Origin: Pegea sp. RAD2-039 | Taxonomy: Eukaryota > Chordata > Thaliacea > Salpida > Salpidae | Length of the DNA: 64,000 bases | Reading direction: 5' to 3' | NCBI GenBank assembly: GCA_034620365.1 | Contig: JAQGEQ010000377.1 | Span: forward strand, 1 to 64,000 | In this document: one piece after another, positions 47,328-60,274 of the stretch | Layout: every line of letters starts with the position of its first letter | Position numbering within the stretch: position 1 is the first letter of the stretch | Notes under the pieces: model-generated | What the model saw: the letters and a program-made list of their open reading frames with translations, nothing else | Database searches by the model: none | What the model was told of the DNA's origin: nothing | Translations under genes and position numbers: made by a program

Positions 47328-48284
47328 TATGTTATTGCAATTTCAATTTCCGGTTCAACATCAGGTATGTAGAAATGATTTACATAATTTTTTAATGTAA
47401 TAGTTGTAGAATCAAAACCAGTAAATCTCTTAATGTGTGTACAGACAAAATGCAAGCTGCCGAAAGTCTATAGAGTTTCTTCAAAAAAATGGCGGAATTA
47501 ATTTTGATGTGCTTCCAGTTGTTGGAGTGCATATGGAAGACTTTAGAAAATTTGCTGTTGAGGCAAAGCTTTTCTATAACGATTCTAACACATTTATAGT
47601 GTTCCACGGGTATATATATTTTAGTTGATTCAATTAATTATTGATTACTTTAATCCCATAATATATACAAAGAAAACTAAGCTTACAAAATAAAATTGCA
47701 AATTTTACCAGGCAATACGACATTTTCTTCCTGCTAAAAGCCATTGCAAGATCACTTCCGGCTAGTAGAGAAGAGTCACAAATCCTAATTCGTTCAGTTT
47801 TTGGAAAGATATTTGATTTGAAGTACATGCTTTTACACGATGATAATGTAAGTTTTGATGTCTGTAAAATATATCGTGATTTTTAACAATTAGTTAAAAT
47901 CTTAGCGCAAAGGGTATGGATTACAAAGACTAGCTGATGAATTAAATGTTTCTCGGATTGGTACTGCACATTCTGCTGGTAGTGATAGCAGTTTGGCAGG
48001 AAGAACCTTTTTTGCCGCCCGTGATGTAAGTATACTTGCTTAAATAAAAGGTCTAAAAGTCTATATATAAGTCTACAAGTCTATATAAATTAATTGGATG
48101 CTTATTTTATAAACTCTCTTTATATTGAAAAATTTTACTTGAAAATTCAAACTTAATTTAATTTAGATTTTATTTTTGACAGATATATCATCTGTTTGGA
48201 AACGATCAAATACAAGCACACGAGTTGAAGATTGCTGGTTATGATTCATTTTGTTTTACAAATGGCAAACATTGTTATTATTAG
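47328..48284 (+). CDS. CNOT7/8-like: CAF1-type deadenylase (CNOT7/8-like), 5 exons, N-terminus missing
   Basis: Exons: 47,328-47,364; 47,445-47,609; 47,712-47,847; 47,906-48,025; 48,183-48,284 (TAG). All phases agree. The translation follows the family: [66 protein letters not shown] and [20 protein letters not shown]1 enzymes are DEDDh 3' exonucleases of the CCR4-NOT complex that shorten mRNA poly(A) tails in the cytoplasm. Three catalytic positions can be seen: the D in QYDI, the H in TAHSAG and the D in GSDSS. The D-x-E motif lies N-terminal to this part and is not found upstream. The gene is either truncated or its first exons are too diverged to spot. It differs strongly from the usually well-conserved family, so it is a divergent paralogue or a young pseudogene. 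Confidence 0.75.
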
Positions 48285-49886
48285 TTAAAATATTTTACTT
48301 TTGTATGTTAATAAATTGTTGTGTGATCTTTATTCTATAGCGTTTGATTTATTATTAAAATACTCTTAAGAGTAAATTGTTATTATTACCATTATTTAAA
48401 AATCTGATTAGATTTATTTACTTTGAAAGTTGAAAGTATGTTTACTTTTAATAATTTAAAGGAAATTAAAACAAAATTATTAAAAAAGTGGCTTGTAGTG
48501 ACTTATTATTTATTGTTTTTTTAACATTTGATTCTATATGCAAAATAATGTTATATTCATAATCTAAGAAAGCAGATATCGATAGAGATTGCTTAGTTAA
48601 ATGTCATCTGATAGTCATAAAAGGCAAAAACTCTCTGTATATCGTTAAGACTGTATCAAATTGCATAATAGTAAAATTACTGTTTAAAATTAACAGATAA
48701 CCTTTTAACGAGGAATAATTAAGAAGAAGTTAAAAGTTTTACAAAAGAATAACGTCAGTTATCTTAATAAATTTTTAATTGATAAATATATATCTCTACT
48801 GAAAAGTTCTACTATAATTGATAATCAATCAAATTAACTGACAGAACAACGCAATTTTAAAAGTAAATGACAGAATACACACAACTGATGGTGTAGATAT
48901 AGGCAAATTTGTAACAGCATTTTTTAAATTTGTAACTAAGAAATAGATTTTAATCTCCGGAGAACCGATGACAACTCAACATTTCATTTATACTTAGATA
49001 CAACTTTAAGTTAAATGACTGTTTTTATTTTATTTTCAAAAGCAATTGCATTAGGCTCATGTTAAAAACTAATAAACTTAGTAATAAACGGTTTCTTAAT
49101 GTTAATTACTTAGTCATAGCAATGATTAAAAATTCAATAAAGTGAAATTTGATCTATCGTTGTTTTTTCAACAAAATATTTAAAAATTGCTTTATAACAT
49201 TTTAAGTAACTGTTAACTGTTGTACGCTTGCATATGTTCTAAATAATTTACGGAATTGCAAAGATAAAAAATGATCAGAAAATAGAAGAATGAAGATGGT
49301 ATTTGTTGTACTTACTGTTTCATCCAACTATAATTTAGGTGGAATGTGAATACATAAGTTAGTTACAATTAATTTAGAGAAATTGTTTTCTGTATATACT
49401 ATTGGATGATATTTAAGAAAAGTATTTTTAGCGGTGATTGCATTAATTATAGAAGTGGTTTTATTGCGATTTATGTCCCTTATTATAAGACAGAAGTGTA
49501 CATATTTAGTAAAAATAATCAACAAACTTTTTTTTAAAAATAAAATTGTACTGTACTAATGAGATCATGCATCAAAAATCTTCAAAAGCTTTAAAAAGTT
49601 TTTAAACGTTAAAATTTTGAAAAAATCTCACCAGATACTTTTTAACTTACATTAAATGACGTCAATTACTATGTCATCTGATACCATCTTATTTTATTTT
49701 TGTCAAAGATCTACAGATATAAAGATAAGTTGCTTTGCTTACATCACTTCATTATGATCTTTAACAAAACAACTTTAATAATATTTTCTTATATTTCTTT
49801 TTACACCAGGCAGTATCTCTTAAAGTAGTTGAATTTAGTTACTAATTCGAGTCTATAATTTTATTAACAATCAACAAATTTTATAG
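48285..49886. other. 3' flank of the CAF1-like gene, duplicated AT-rich sequence
   Basis: About 48,700-49,190 is a diverged direct copy of about 46,780-47,250 (shared GACA.AACAACGCAA.TTT and TTTGATCTATC.TTG tracts), so the gene is flanked by repeats. No further gene is supported. Confidence 0.6.
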
Positions 49887-49998
49887 AGGTACATTAAATA
49901 TACTTGGATTTGATGAACATATTGTAAAAACAGCTGACAAATTAAATACATTCTATTTGTTATTGCAAACTGCTTTGTTTGAAAACTCAGCTTGGTAA
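49887..49998 (+). CDS. Possible terminal exon, unrecognised
   Basis: After an acceptor TTTTATAG a frame reads GTLNILGFDEHIVKTADKL, then NTFYLLLQTALFENSAW, then TAA: 36 sense codons with protein-like composition. No upstream partner exon identified. Confidence 0.2.
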
Positions 49999-52549
49999 AT
50001 GTTATGATTAAATGAATTAACAAACATATATATGTATAAATGTTTGCCTTTCAGTTTAGATAGGTAAATATTATCTTATTGAACTTCTTTTTACAAAAAG
50101 TAATATTTATTTGTTCACTGAAATCTTTATATTACATAATCTTTATGGGTTTTTTTGTTAAAATCTCAACGTAAAAAACTGCTGTAGCTATTATCAGAAA
50201 CTTATGGTTGAAAAATAAAAGAAATTATGATAGCTTTATTCAAAACTTTATTAAAGTTAAAATTAACTTATTCTTGTATCTGCTAAAATCATTTGTTAAT
50301 AGAGCAAATGGAGTTATCTAATTGACTTTTTTTGGTCTAAAAATAGTTTCTTTCCTTAAAAGCAATCACTTTTGCTTATCAAAACAAAAAAGGGCAAGAT
50401 ATGAAAAATATAAATATAACAATGCAAAAAATAATTTCATTTATACTTAGAGTGTATTATAAGTAAAATAAGTTTCATTAATATATTTTTCATTATTATA
50501 TGCGTTAGACTCAGTCGAATACAAATTGGTAAACTGTTCTTATCAGTTTTTATGAAGCAGAATGCTTTTCGTAATGATGACTTTTATACGTATGTCTCAA
50601 TACCTTAACAATGCACTTAGTTGTAGTCGTTTGCTGTACAAGTCAGTCCCAGTCTTGTTCTGATTTTATTATCATCTTGATGTTTAAGGAAGAAGTAGCT
50701 ATTGAAAGGTGACTAGCAAGAGCATTCATTAGAATAAGAATTGAAATGGAAACTTCAGTTTACGGGTGTAGGACCAAGTACTTCTTAGTAATCAATGGTG
50801 ACTTCACAACTTTTTATTTTAAATTTACACAAAACCATTTTTCAGCGACTTTCGGCAGAATGTTATTGAATCAGCTGCATTAAACCTGCTACAGATGGCG
50901 CTGAAGAGTTATTATATTCGATATGCTGCATCAAATTACAGTATATAAAATCACAACCTAAATATGAACTCAGCACTTCAGCATAAGTAGCACATTTTCA
51001 TTCGATTGCTTAAAAAAGCGCGTCTCATTTGTCGAGTACAACTCTAGTTTGTCTATTTTGCCAAAATTTTCATGACGTTTCGTCGTTCAATAAAAGTAGC
51101 TGATGAAAATAGGAATTAAAAAACGTCTGGTGATGTAAGAGAGCATAAGTAGGTTTTCTGGTAAGGCTGAAGCTAAAGTTGTCTTCATTTTAATTTAGTT
51201 TGCAAAATTCTAGGACCGAATTAATAGACATACAACAGTCAAGTAATAAACCATTAAGTTGTAGAAAGCTAAATGTTTAGTAATGGTTTTATTTTGTTTA
51301 GGATTGTTGCTGAAATTGCAGTCATTAAATGTATACGATGAAGAGGTCTTTTATGTTAGAGTTCAAAACAATTGTGAAATCAAAAAAAACTGTATTTTAT
51401 GATGAATTTTACGAAAGTACAAAACTTTTATAAATACTTAACATTCTAAATCATTATAGTTAATAAAACGCTGATTCAATTTCTTAACATTTTAAAAGCC
51501 TTACAATTGTAATATTTAGTATTGAAAAAACCTTTTTGCCAACATTATATGTTCCATTTTTCATATTTCTTCAAAATCCACGCTAATTATTTTTATTAAG
51601 AAACACAACATGAAAATAAATATTTCTTTAGCTGCTTTCAAAATTTATGGAAATAATTATTTTTTATTAATAGAATCCAAGGTCAAAAACAATTAATAAT
51701 TTTTTCACGTTGGCGCATTTTTTTAGTGACCACATTTTCTACCAAAATTTTGTAAACATTAAACCAACGTTTCTAAAATGTTGTTTTAGATATCTTATCT
51801 TACTGCGATTTATTAATTCTTTTTTTTAAGTTATTACTTTATTAAAAGATTAGAAATTGTTTAGTGTATAAGTAAAAATTTCATTTAATATTTTCTTGGT
51901 GCTGCTGTACAGTCTTCATCAACAAAAATATATTTTTTGTTAAGGTTCTATTTATCTATTAATTATCATGTTTCTTATAGTATTTGACCAACGTACTGTA
52001 TAAATAAAGATGAGATAAGTCACTTCAAATTTACCATTATCATAATTTAAAAATTATTATAATTTATTATAGGTGAATCAATAAACTTTTCACACAAATA
52101 GTATTTAAAAAAATTCCCTATTTGGTTTAACAAAAAACTGTTATTATTAATTCTATATCAAAAGATTTGTGATTTTTGTATAGTTTTCTTTGTTTGAAAA
52201 CTAGATTAAATGTTAGACCTAGCTATTTTTTAAATGTACTGATTCCAAAAACAACTTCCATCTTTTCATATCAGTTTTTTTTTACTTTTTTTACAATCAT
52301 ATCTAATTAATTCTGTTAGAAAAAAGAAATAACTAAAAAACCAGATTATCATCATATTACTTTTGAAATACAGCTTTTCTTTTAATTCACGTCATAAAAA
52401 AAATTATTATACTAAGTCCAATGTTTGTCAAGCAATTAATTTTGAATAATGATACCAAACTATCATCTAATTATTATCATTATAAATATAGCTTTATCTA
52501 GGACTGTGTTGTAAATCACAACATTGCTTAGTTAAAAAAACAACTAAAC
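49999..52549. other. AT-rich stretch, no gene seen
   Basis: About 51,110-51,300 matches about 46,540-46,770 in inverse orientation (GATGTAAGAGAGCATAA versus GATGTAGGAGAGCATGA). Otherwise nothing recognised. Confidence 0.5.
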
Positions 52550-55500
52550 AACAAAATACTGTCAAACGAGTAAATACAGGTGAACATCGACATATTTCCA
52601 ACTTTCAGAATTGTAGTATGAGCTCGTGTATAGGTGTATTAATCTCAGCACCAGGAGGCGCTTTCACATATAATCTTATTTTGACAATTCAACACGGTGG
52701 TTAATTGATGATTGGAACAACAATGGCGTCACCAAAAGTATGCGGAGGACTTGCTCTTGCTCATTCAGGTGAGTAACCACTTGGCTAATGACGTTTTTGA
52801 AAAGTTTGTTGCTTAAGGTTATAATTTCACAAGCTGATTTTGAGTCTTTTTGCTGTTAGAAGGCGCTTGTCACCACTGCAACATTTCTAAATGAAGTTTG
52901 AAACATATGTTCAAGGAGCTGGTCTTTTGCAGGTAATATTCACGTGATGGAACCTTCTCGAGTTTAATTTGTCAGTTTTAGGTAGTGGAGTACTTGGAGT
53001 TTTTGAAAACTTTTCGAATCGAACTCATTCAAATATTGATTATAAGATCACAACCAAGAAAAAACTCTTTAATCTCACCAAGTATTTAATAGATGTTTGT
53101 ATTATTAACAACAATTTGATCACTTTGTAAATTTTGTGAAAATTCACTTTTTTATTTCAGAAAAGCTTTAAAAAATATTGCAGAAACCGTCACAGAACAT
53201 AACGTAATATCCGTATGAAGTGCCAGTAAAAGTAGCCCTTGCCTAACCACTCTTGGTGCTCCAAGAAGGACCAGTCCTCATTTTATTGGTTTGTTGTTGT
53301 CATTTTGTTAAAACCATCTTCTGATTTGAAGATTAAGGTATTGGGTCCAGGCTAATACCTGAGATAATGACCACTGAGTACTCTTAAAAGGACGAAATAC
53401 TGTCAAACGTGTGAATAAAGTTGAACATCGACATATTTCCAACTTACAGAATTGCAGTATGACTTGTCTATAGGTGTATTAATCTCAGCACCAGGTGGCG
53501 CTATCACATATAATCGTAGTTTGACAATTTGACACGGTGGTCAATTGATGATAGGAACAACAATGGCGTCACCAAACGATTGCAGAAGACTTGGTCTAGT
53601 TCATTCAGGTAAGTAACCACTTGGCTAATGACATGTTTGAACAGTTTGTTGGTTAAGCTTAAAAATTCATAAGTGGATTTTGAGTCTTTTTGCTGTTAGA
53701 AGGCGCTTGTCACCACTGCAACATTTCTAAGAAGAAGTTTGAAACATATGTTCAAGGAGCTGGTCTTCTGCAGGTAATATTTACGTGATGGAACATTTTC
53801 GAGTTTAACTTGTCAGTTTTAGGTGGTGGAGTGCTTGGAGTTTTTGAAAAATATTCGAATCGAATTGATTCAAATTTTGATTATAAGATCACAACCAAGA
53901 ATAAACACTTTAATCTCACCAAGTATTTCATTTATGTCTAAAATAGAGAAGTATAGATGTCATCTAGAACTCTTAGCTACAGAGAAGGTTGTCATTGGCC
54001 AAACCAAGGGTACGCTTTATTAACAACAATTTGATCAATTTATAAATTGTCTGAAAATTCACTTTTTTGTTTCAGAAAACCTTTCAAAGATATTGCAGAG
54101 GCCATCACAGAACATAACTTAATATTCGTATGAAGTACTGGTAAAAGCAGCCCTTGCCTAACCACTCTTGGTGACCCCAAGAAGGACCAGCCCTGATGTT
54201 ATTAGTTTTCATTGTCGTTTTGTTAAAACCATCTTCTGATTTGAAGTTTAAGGTATTGGGGCCAGGCTATTACTTGAGATGATGACCTCTGAGTACTCTT
54301 TAACGGACAAAATACTGTCAAAGGTGTAAATACAGGTGAACATCGACATATTTCCAACTTTCAGAATTGTAGTATGAGCTCGTCTATAGGTGTATTAATC
54401 TCAGTACCAGTTGGCGCTTTCACATATAATCTTATTTTGACAATTCGACACGGTGGTTAATTGATGATTGGAACAACAAGGGCGTCACCAAAAGATTGAA
54501 GAGGACTTGCTCTAGTTCATTTAGGTGACTAACCACTTGGCTAATGACGTATTTGAACAGTTTGTTGGTTAAGATTATAATTTCATAAGCTGATTTTGAG
54601 TCTATCTGCTGTTTAAAAGGTGCTGGTCACCACTGCAACATTTCTAAAAAGAAGTGTAAGACTTATGTTTAAGGAAATGGTTTTCTGCACGTTATATTCA
54701 CGTGATGGAACCTTCTCGAGTCTAAATTGTCAGTTTTAGGTGGTGGAGTGCTTGGAGTTTTTGAAAAACATTCGAATCGAACTCATTCAAATATTGATTT
54801 TAAGATCACAACCAAGAATAAACAATTTAATCTCACCAAGTATTTAACTTATGTCTAAAATAGAGAAGTATAGATGTCATCTAGAACTCTTAACTACGAA
54901 AAAGCTTGTCATTGGCTAAACCAAGAGTACGTTTTGTTAACAACAATTGGATCACTTTGTAAGATGTCTGAAAATTCACTTTTTATGTCAGAAAATCTTA
55001 AAAAGATTTTGCAGAAACCGTCAAAGAAAATTACTTAATATTTGTATGAAGTTCCGGTAAAAGCAGCCATTGCCTAACCATTCTTGGTACCCCAGGAAGG
55101 AACAGTCCTAATATTATTGGTTTTTATTGTCGTTTTGGTTAAACCATCTTCAGATTTGAAGTTTAAGGTGTTGGGGCCTGGCTATCACCCGAGATGAGGA
55201 CCACTGAGTACTCTTTAACGGACAAAATACTGTCAAACGAGTAAATACAGGTGAACATTGACATGTTTCCATCTTTCAGAATTGTAGTATGAGCTGGTCT
55301 ATAGGTGTATTAATCTCAGCACCAGTTGGCGCTTTCACAAATAATCTTATTTTGACAATTCGACACAGTGGTTAATTGATGATTTGAACAACAATGGCGT
55401 CACCAAAAGTATGCGGAGGACTTGCTCTTGTTCATTCTGGTGAGTAACCGCTTGGCTAATGACGTTTTTGAAAAGTTTGTTGGTTAAGGTTATAATTTCA

Positions 55501-57200
55501 TTAGCTGATTTTGAGTCTTTTTGCTGTTAGAAGGCGCTTGTCAACACTGCAACATTTCTAAATGAAGTTTGAAACATATGTTCAAGGAGCTGGTCTTCTG
55601 CACGTTATATTCACGTGATGGAACCTTCTCGAGTCTAACTTGTCAGTTTTAGGTGATGGAGTACTTGGAATTTTTGAAAAACATTCGAATCGAATTGATT
55701 CAAATATTGATTTTAAGATCACAAAAAAGACAAAACACTTTAATCTCACCAAGTATTTAATAGATGTCTGTATTATTAACAACAATTTGATCATTTTGTA
55801 AATTGTCTGAAAATTCACTTTTTATTTCAGAAAAGTCTTAAAAGATTTTGCAGAAACCATCACAGAACATAACGTAATATCCGTATGAAGTACCAGTAAA
55901 AGTAGCCCTTACCTAACCACTATTGGTGCCCCAGGAAGGACCAGTCCTGATGTTATTGGTTTGTTGTTGTCATTTTGTTAAAACAATCTTCTGATTTGAA
56001 GTTTAAGTTGTAGGGTCCTGGCTATTACCTTAGATAATGACCACTGAGTACTCTTTAAAGGACAAAATACTGTCAAACGAGTAAATACAGGTGAACATCG
56101 ACATATTTCCAACTTTCAGAATTGCAGTATGACTTGTCTATAGGTGTATTAATCTCAGCACCAGGTGGCGCTATCACATATAATCGTAGTTTGACAATTC
56201 GACACGGTGGTCAATTGATGATTGGAACAACAATGGCGTCACCAAACGATTGCAGAAGACTTGGTCTAGTTCATTCAGGTAACTAACCACTTGGCTAATG
56301 ACATGTTTGAACAGTTTGTTGGTTAAGCTTAAAAATTCATAAGTGGATTTTGAGTCTATTTGCTCTTTAGAAGGCGCTGGTCACCACTGCAACTTTCCTA
56401 AAAAGAATTTTGAAGCATATGAGCAAGGAGCTGGTCTTTTATAGGTAATATTTACGTGATGGAACCTTCTTGAGTTTAACTTGTCAGTTCTAGCTGGTGG
56501 AGTGCTTGGAGTTTTTGAAAAACATTCGAATCGAATTGATTCAAATTTTGATTATAAGATCACAACCAAGAATAAACAATTTAATCTCACCAAGTATTTA
56601 ATTTATGTCTAAAATAGAGAAGTATAGATGTCATCTAGAACTCTTAGCTACGGAGAAGGTTGTCATTGGCCAAACCAAGGGTACGCTTTATTAACAACAA
56701 TTTGATCAATTTATAAATTGTCTGAAAATTCACTTTTTTGTTTCAGAAAACCTTTCAAAAATATTGCAGAAGCCGTCACAGAACATAACTTAATATTCGT
56801 ATGAAGTACTGGTAAAAGCAGCCCTTGCCTAACCACTCATGGTGACCCCAAGAAGGACCAGTCCTGATGTTATTAGTTTTCATTGTCGTTTTGTTAAAAC
56901 CATCTTCTGATTTGAAGTTTAAGGTATTGGGGCCAGGCTATTACTTGAGATGATGACCTCTGAGTACTTTTAAAAGGACAAAATACTGTCAAACTTGTAA
57001 ATACAGGTGAACAACGACATATTTCCAACTTTCAGAATTGCTGTATAAACTCGTCTATAGGTGTATTAATCTCAGTACCAGTTGGCGCTTTCACATATAA
57101 TCTTATTTTGACAATTCGACACGGTGGTCAATTGATGATTGGGACAACAATGGCGTCACCAAACGATTGTGGTAGACCTGCTCTAGTTCATTAAGGTGAC
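52550..57200 (+). repeat. Tandem array of six 0.84-0.92 kb monomers in order A-B-C-A-B-C
   Basis: Monomers start near 52,555 (A), 53,393 (B), 54,303 (C), 55,218 (A), 56,058 (B) and 56,976 (C, cut off at about 57,200). The spacings are 838, 910, 915, 840 and 918 bp. A monomers lack a segment of about 75 bp (ATGTCTAAAATAGAGAAG...) present in B and C. A copies share TGCGGAGGACTTGCTCTTG, B copies share GATTGCAGAAGACTTGGTC and C copies share a worn splice donor. Corresponding monomers three steps apart are the most alike, giving a higher-order unit of about 2.67 kb. Every monomer contains the same exon-intron layout of an unrecognised gene. Confidence 0.92.
53474..54122 (+). CDS. Unrecognised gene in monomer B1, four exons, open throughout
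   Basis: Exons: 53,474-53,608; 53,700-53,773; 53,823-54,009; 54,076-54,122 (TAA). Phases agree at every junction (1, 0, 1), giving 146 codons, or about 118 from the in-frame ATG (ATGATTGG). The protein contains VLISAPGGAITYNRSLTIRH, GGQLMIGTTMASPNDCRRLG, a C-H-H-C motif (EGACHHCNISKKKF), GAGLLQVVECLEFLKNIRIE and ATEKVVIGQTK, ending ILQRPSQNIT. I do not know this family. The other monomers carry the same exons with stops or shifts: TAA for CAA in exon 1 of A and C, a shift in exon 2 of A, and TAG for CAG plus a stop in exon 3 of B2. B1 is therefore the only candidate for a working copy. Confidence 0.45.
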
Positions 57201-57635
57201 TAACCTCTTGGATAAAACTAATATCTTGGATATTACTATGATTTAGAGATTTATAATTTTGAAGTTAATTGTATTAATTATATATAAATTTTGTGTAAAA
57301 CATTAACAAAACACTATTTTGAAAAATTGTATTCAGGTTTTACATTACAGAACCTTAACACCAAATTATATTTAAGATTAAATTTAGTATATATATTTAT
57401 TTTTTTGTGGATACCAATTGGTGGGCATTAAATTAACATTTTCGTTAATGGTTTACTTCTGTTTGAACAAAGCTATAGATGATATTCTATTTGAATAAAT
57501 ACTTATAAATTATGATAAATTTACTTTTAATAAGTGATTTGTATATTATATATATACTATAAATTGTGGTTGGTGACAGTAAAAATCTTTTATAAAAACT
57601 ATGTTGGGTACACATAACACTACCAAAACCTTATG
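57201..57635. other. AT-rich spacer between the monomer array and LINE copy F
   Basis: No gene or repeat recognised. The array breaks off inside a C monomer shortly after its exon 1 donor. Confidence 0.5.
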
Positions 57636-58878
57636 ATCGAATATAAAGAAAATTCCTGATAAACCGATTTCATCAAAACAAGCTTGATATGGCAGTTCCA
57701 ATTTCTCAATAAAATTTGCTCTGGTAAAGATCCAGCAATAGAATGCATCAAATGCCTCTCCTTGTTTTTTCGCACTTGTAGTGATGTGAGCAAAAAATGT
57801 ACGATATATGTGATACTAGCCAGAAAAAGCAATTGGTATTTAAATGGTTCTGCATTAAATGTAGAACCATGGACACTACTGCTCCCTTATCTAATTCTAA
57901 TCAAAACCTATTATCCGACATCAGAAAATCGGTAGCTGCTGAATTAACCAAATTTAAATCATAAATTGGCAAAGATGTTGCCAAGATCGATGAGAAAATC
58001 TCTAGTTTGTCTAAGTCAATGGACAAACTGGATGCCTCTTCAAAGAAACAAGTCACATGGGCCTCGGTGGTCCGTGATTCCGGTTCCGACATAAATGCTA
58101 ACATGGTGCAGCTTCTTGTCAAGAAGGTCACCGACAAGCACATAAAACTCACTGTAGACCATGAGGACAAAAAAATATAGAAATTTAGACCGTGAGGAGA
58201 TAGAAAACAATGTGATCATATTTCATGTCTATGAGACTGATAAAGATGATGACAGTAAGTTTTTTAATCAAATGTGCTCTCAAAGACTTGATTTTGTGGA
58301 CTTTACAAAGGTATAAATGACTAGAATTGGAGTAAAATGCTCAGATCATCAAAGACCGTTGAAAGTGTCCTCTCAAGTAAATTGGAAGAAAAGCATTATA
58401 AGCTAAGGCTTGACAAATATTCGAGCGCATTAGAGTAGCACATGATTTGTGTGAAGTTGATCGCTTAGAAAATAAGCAACTTCAAAACGAGGCGTATAAC
58501 CAAAATCAGAAGGAACAACCAACTGATTTCAAATACAAAGTTTGAGGTTCAACATAGGCATTGAGAATTGTCAAATATTTTTGAAAAAGTAGAAGTGGAA
58601 AATTGGACCTTCTACTTTTTTTTTCAAATTTTCTCCGCACACAACTGTGAATAACCAAGATATTAATCTACAGAAGCCTATCATCAAATCTCACAAGCAT
58701 CAAAAATGCAATTTTTATATCACATCATGTATGCGCTTCAACGCACGGTCGATTATTAACAAAATTTTCAATTGAAAGTTCTTTTGCATTCTCATGATTT
58801 AACTTTTTTGTTTATTACTGAAACTTGGTTGAAACCGTTGTATCCTGATTTGTTTTTCTGGTTGACGGTAATCTTTCT
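57636..58878 (+). mobile_element. LINE copy F, 5' part (ORF1 and start of endonuclease)
   Basis: Contains the zinc-finger half (IECIKCLSLFFRTCSDVSKK), the coil (KIDEKISSLSKSMDKLDAS), the region before ENNVIIF, and the endonuclease start (ETWLKPLYPD). Multiple stops. It ends abruptly at the codons for VDGNL, where the inserted block begins. Confidence 0.88.
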
Positions 58879-60274
58879 GTATGTCAAAGTCGCTCGCGTT
58901 GTTAAAAAAAATTAACCGTTATAATATTGCCATTTCTGAACTATGATTTTTTTCTCTCTTTTGTATTATAAACATTCCATGTAATTGTTCACTGTTATAT
59001 GCCTTTAGTAGTATTGATATACCATGTGTTACTCTATTACTTTTTAAATTTTTTACTAAATAGATGCTATTTGTAAAAATAGATATTAGAAAGAGGTACT
59101 ATCTTCAGCTACTCTCCTTCGCATTTATTAAAATAAATGAATAAAATAAACATATAAATTAGCTGCTTGACTATTAAGAAAAGTTTGATTTATAAGATTT
59201 ATCTGTTTAGCCATTTACAGTTAATTAAAAAATTTAAAATCTCTGATATTTTATTTGATTTCAGGATAATTATTTTTATTAATTAATGCTATTAATGATT
59301 TTATTGAAAGTAAGATTTATAGCATAATGGCTAAGTAAAATCCATTAGAGTTAATTAAAAACTTATAAGGGCGTGTATATTGTTGTCGCTGTGTTGTGAT
59401 TTATTCTGCAAGCTCTCTACCTAGACATTGACTAATGCTCGGAAAAATTCGGCAACTTTAATAATAAGGCTGTTTACTTAAACTATGACGGAGGTTTTAA
59501 TTGTACTTGTAAAAATGGCTATACTGGTAATGGTACCCCATGTACTGGTTAGGTAATTTAAAACCACAAACCAGGTGAACACTTTTGTGTGTGAAACAGT
59601 CTTATTGAAATGAATTCTTAAAATGATAAAGTTTTAAATAAAAATAAGTAAGCAGTAAACTAAAATTACTAGAATGATACTACATATACATTTGTTGTTT
59701 TATTAGGAATACAAAATGATTAGAAATCAGTTTAGAAAAAAGATCATGAGGTAAGCTACAAGTGATGACTGTTTTGAATTAAATGGAAGGATTTTGAACA
59801 TCAGGCCAAGAATAGATATTAGGAGTTCTCAAGACACGAAATAAATGATAAATTGATCATTTTTATCATAACCCCGGAAGAAAACAGCTCCAATGTTTGA
59901 TATTTCAGCAAAGATACCAGCACTCTAAATATCAATAGTGGTTGTGTACTTTGTAGCTCCAAACAATATATCTGGTAGTCTGTTTAATAAAGAAACTATT
60001 GTAGATGTAAACTTTTAGACAGGAACACACATGGACCTCGCCATTCTAATATCAGCAATTTTTAAATCGCCAATTTTATTGAATTATAAATTTGATGGTT
60101 TCAATTCGCGATGTAGAATCTCTTTACTATGACAAAACTCTAAGCCTTTTAACAACTGAAGCATTGTTGAACGTGCAACGGCAGCTTCTATTGGAAAACC
60201 ACAGGTTCGAAAATACTTTCTCAAATCTTGCTTAATATATTCAAAAACTAAAAGCATTCTTGTTTCATTCTGAT
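58879..60274. other. Block replacing about 340 bp of LINE F
   Basis: Between the two LINE parts, about 1.4 kb of unrelated sequence replaces the middle of the endonuclease. It carries an EGF relic and a kinase pseudogene. The right junction falls in CGTTTAA, shared by both sequences, as expected for a microhomology join. Bases 58,880-59,400 show nothing recognisable. Confidence 0.7.
59424..59555 (+). pseudogene. Calcium-binding EGF-like domain relic
   Basis: Reads DID-stop-CSEKFGNFNNKA, then YLNYDGGFNCTCKNGYTG, NGTPCTG and a stop. This matches the cbEGF pattern D-I-D-E-C ... G-x-F-x-C-x-C-x-x-G-Y-x-G-x-G-x-x-C, with the first Glu codon changed to TAA and two mid-domain cysteines lost. It looks like one exon of an extracellular multi-EGF protein, now dead. 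Confidence 0.7.

Noticed and set aside
50870-50950. GCGCCATCTG-containing tract as part of a named element
   Set aside because: The short motif alone does not identify a family, and no ends or second copy are seen in the window.
55582-58170. Minus-strand frames at 55,582-55,818, 57,620-57,832 and 57,901-58,170
   Set aside because: Antisense shadows of the tandem monomer exons and of LINE ORF1.
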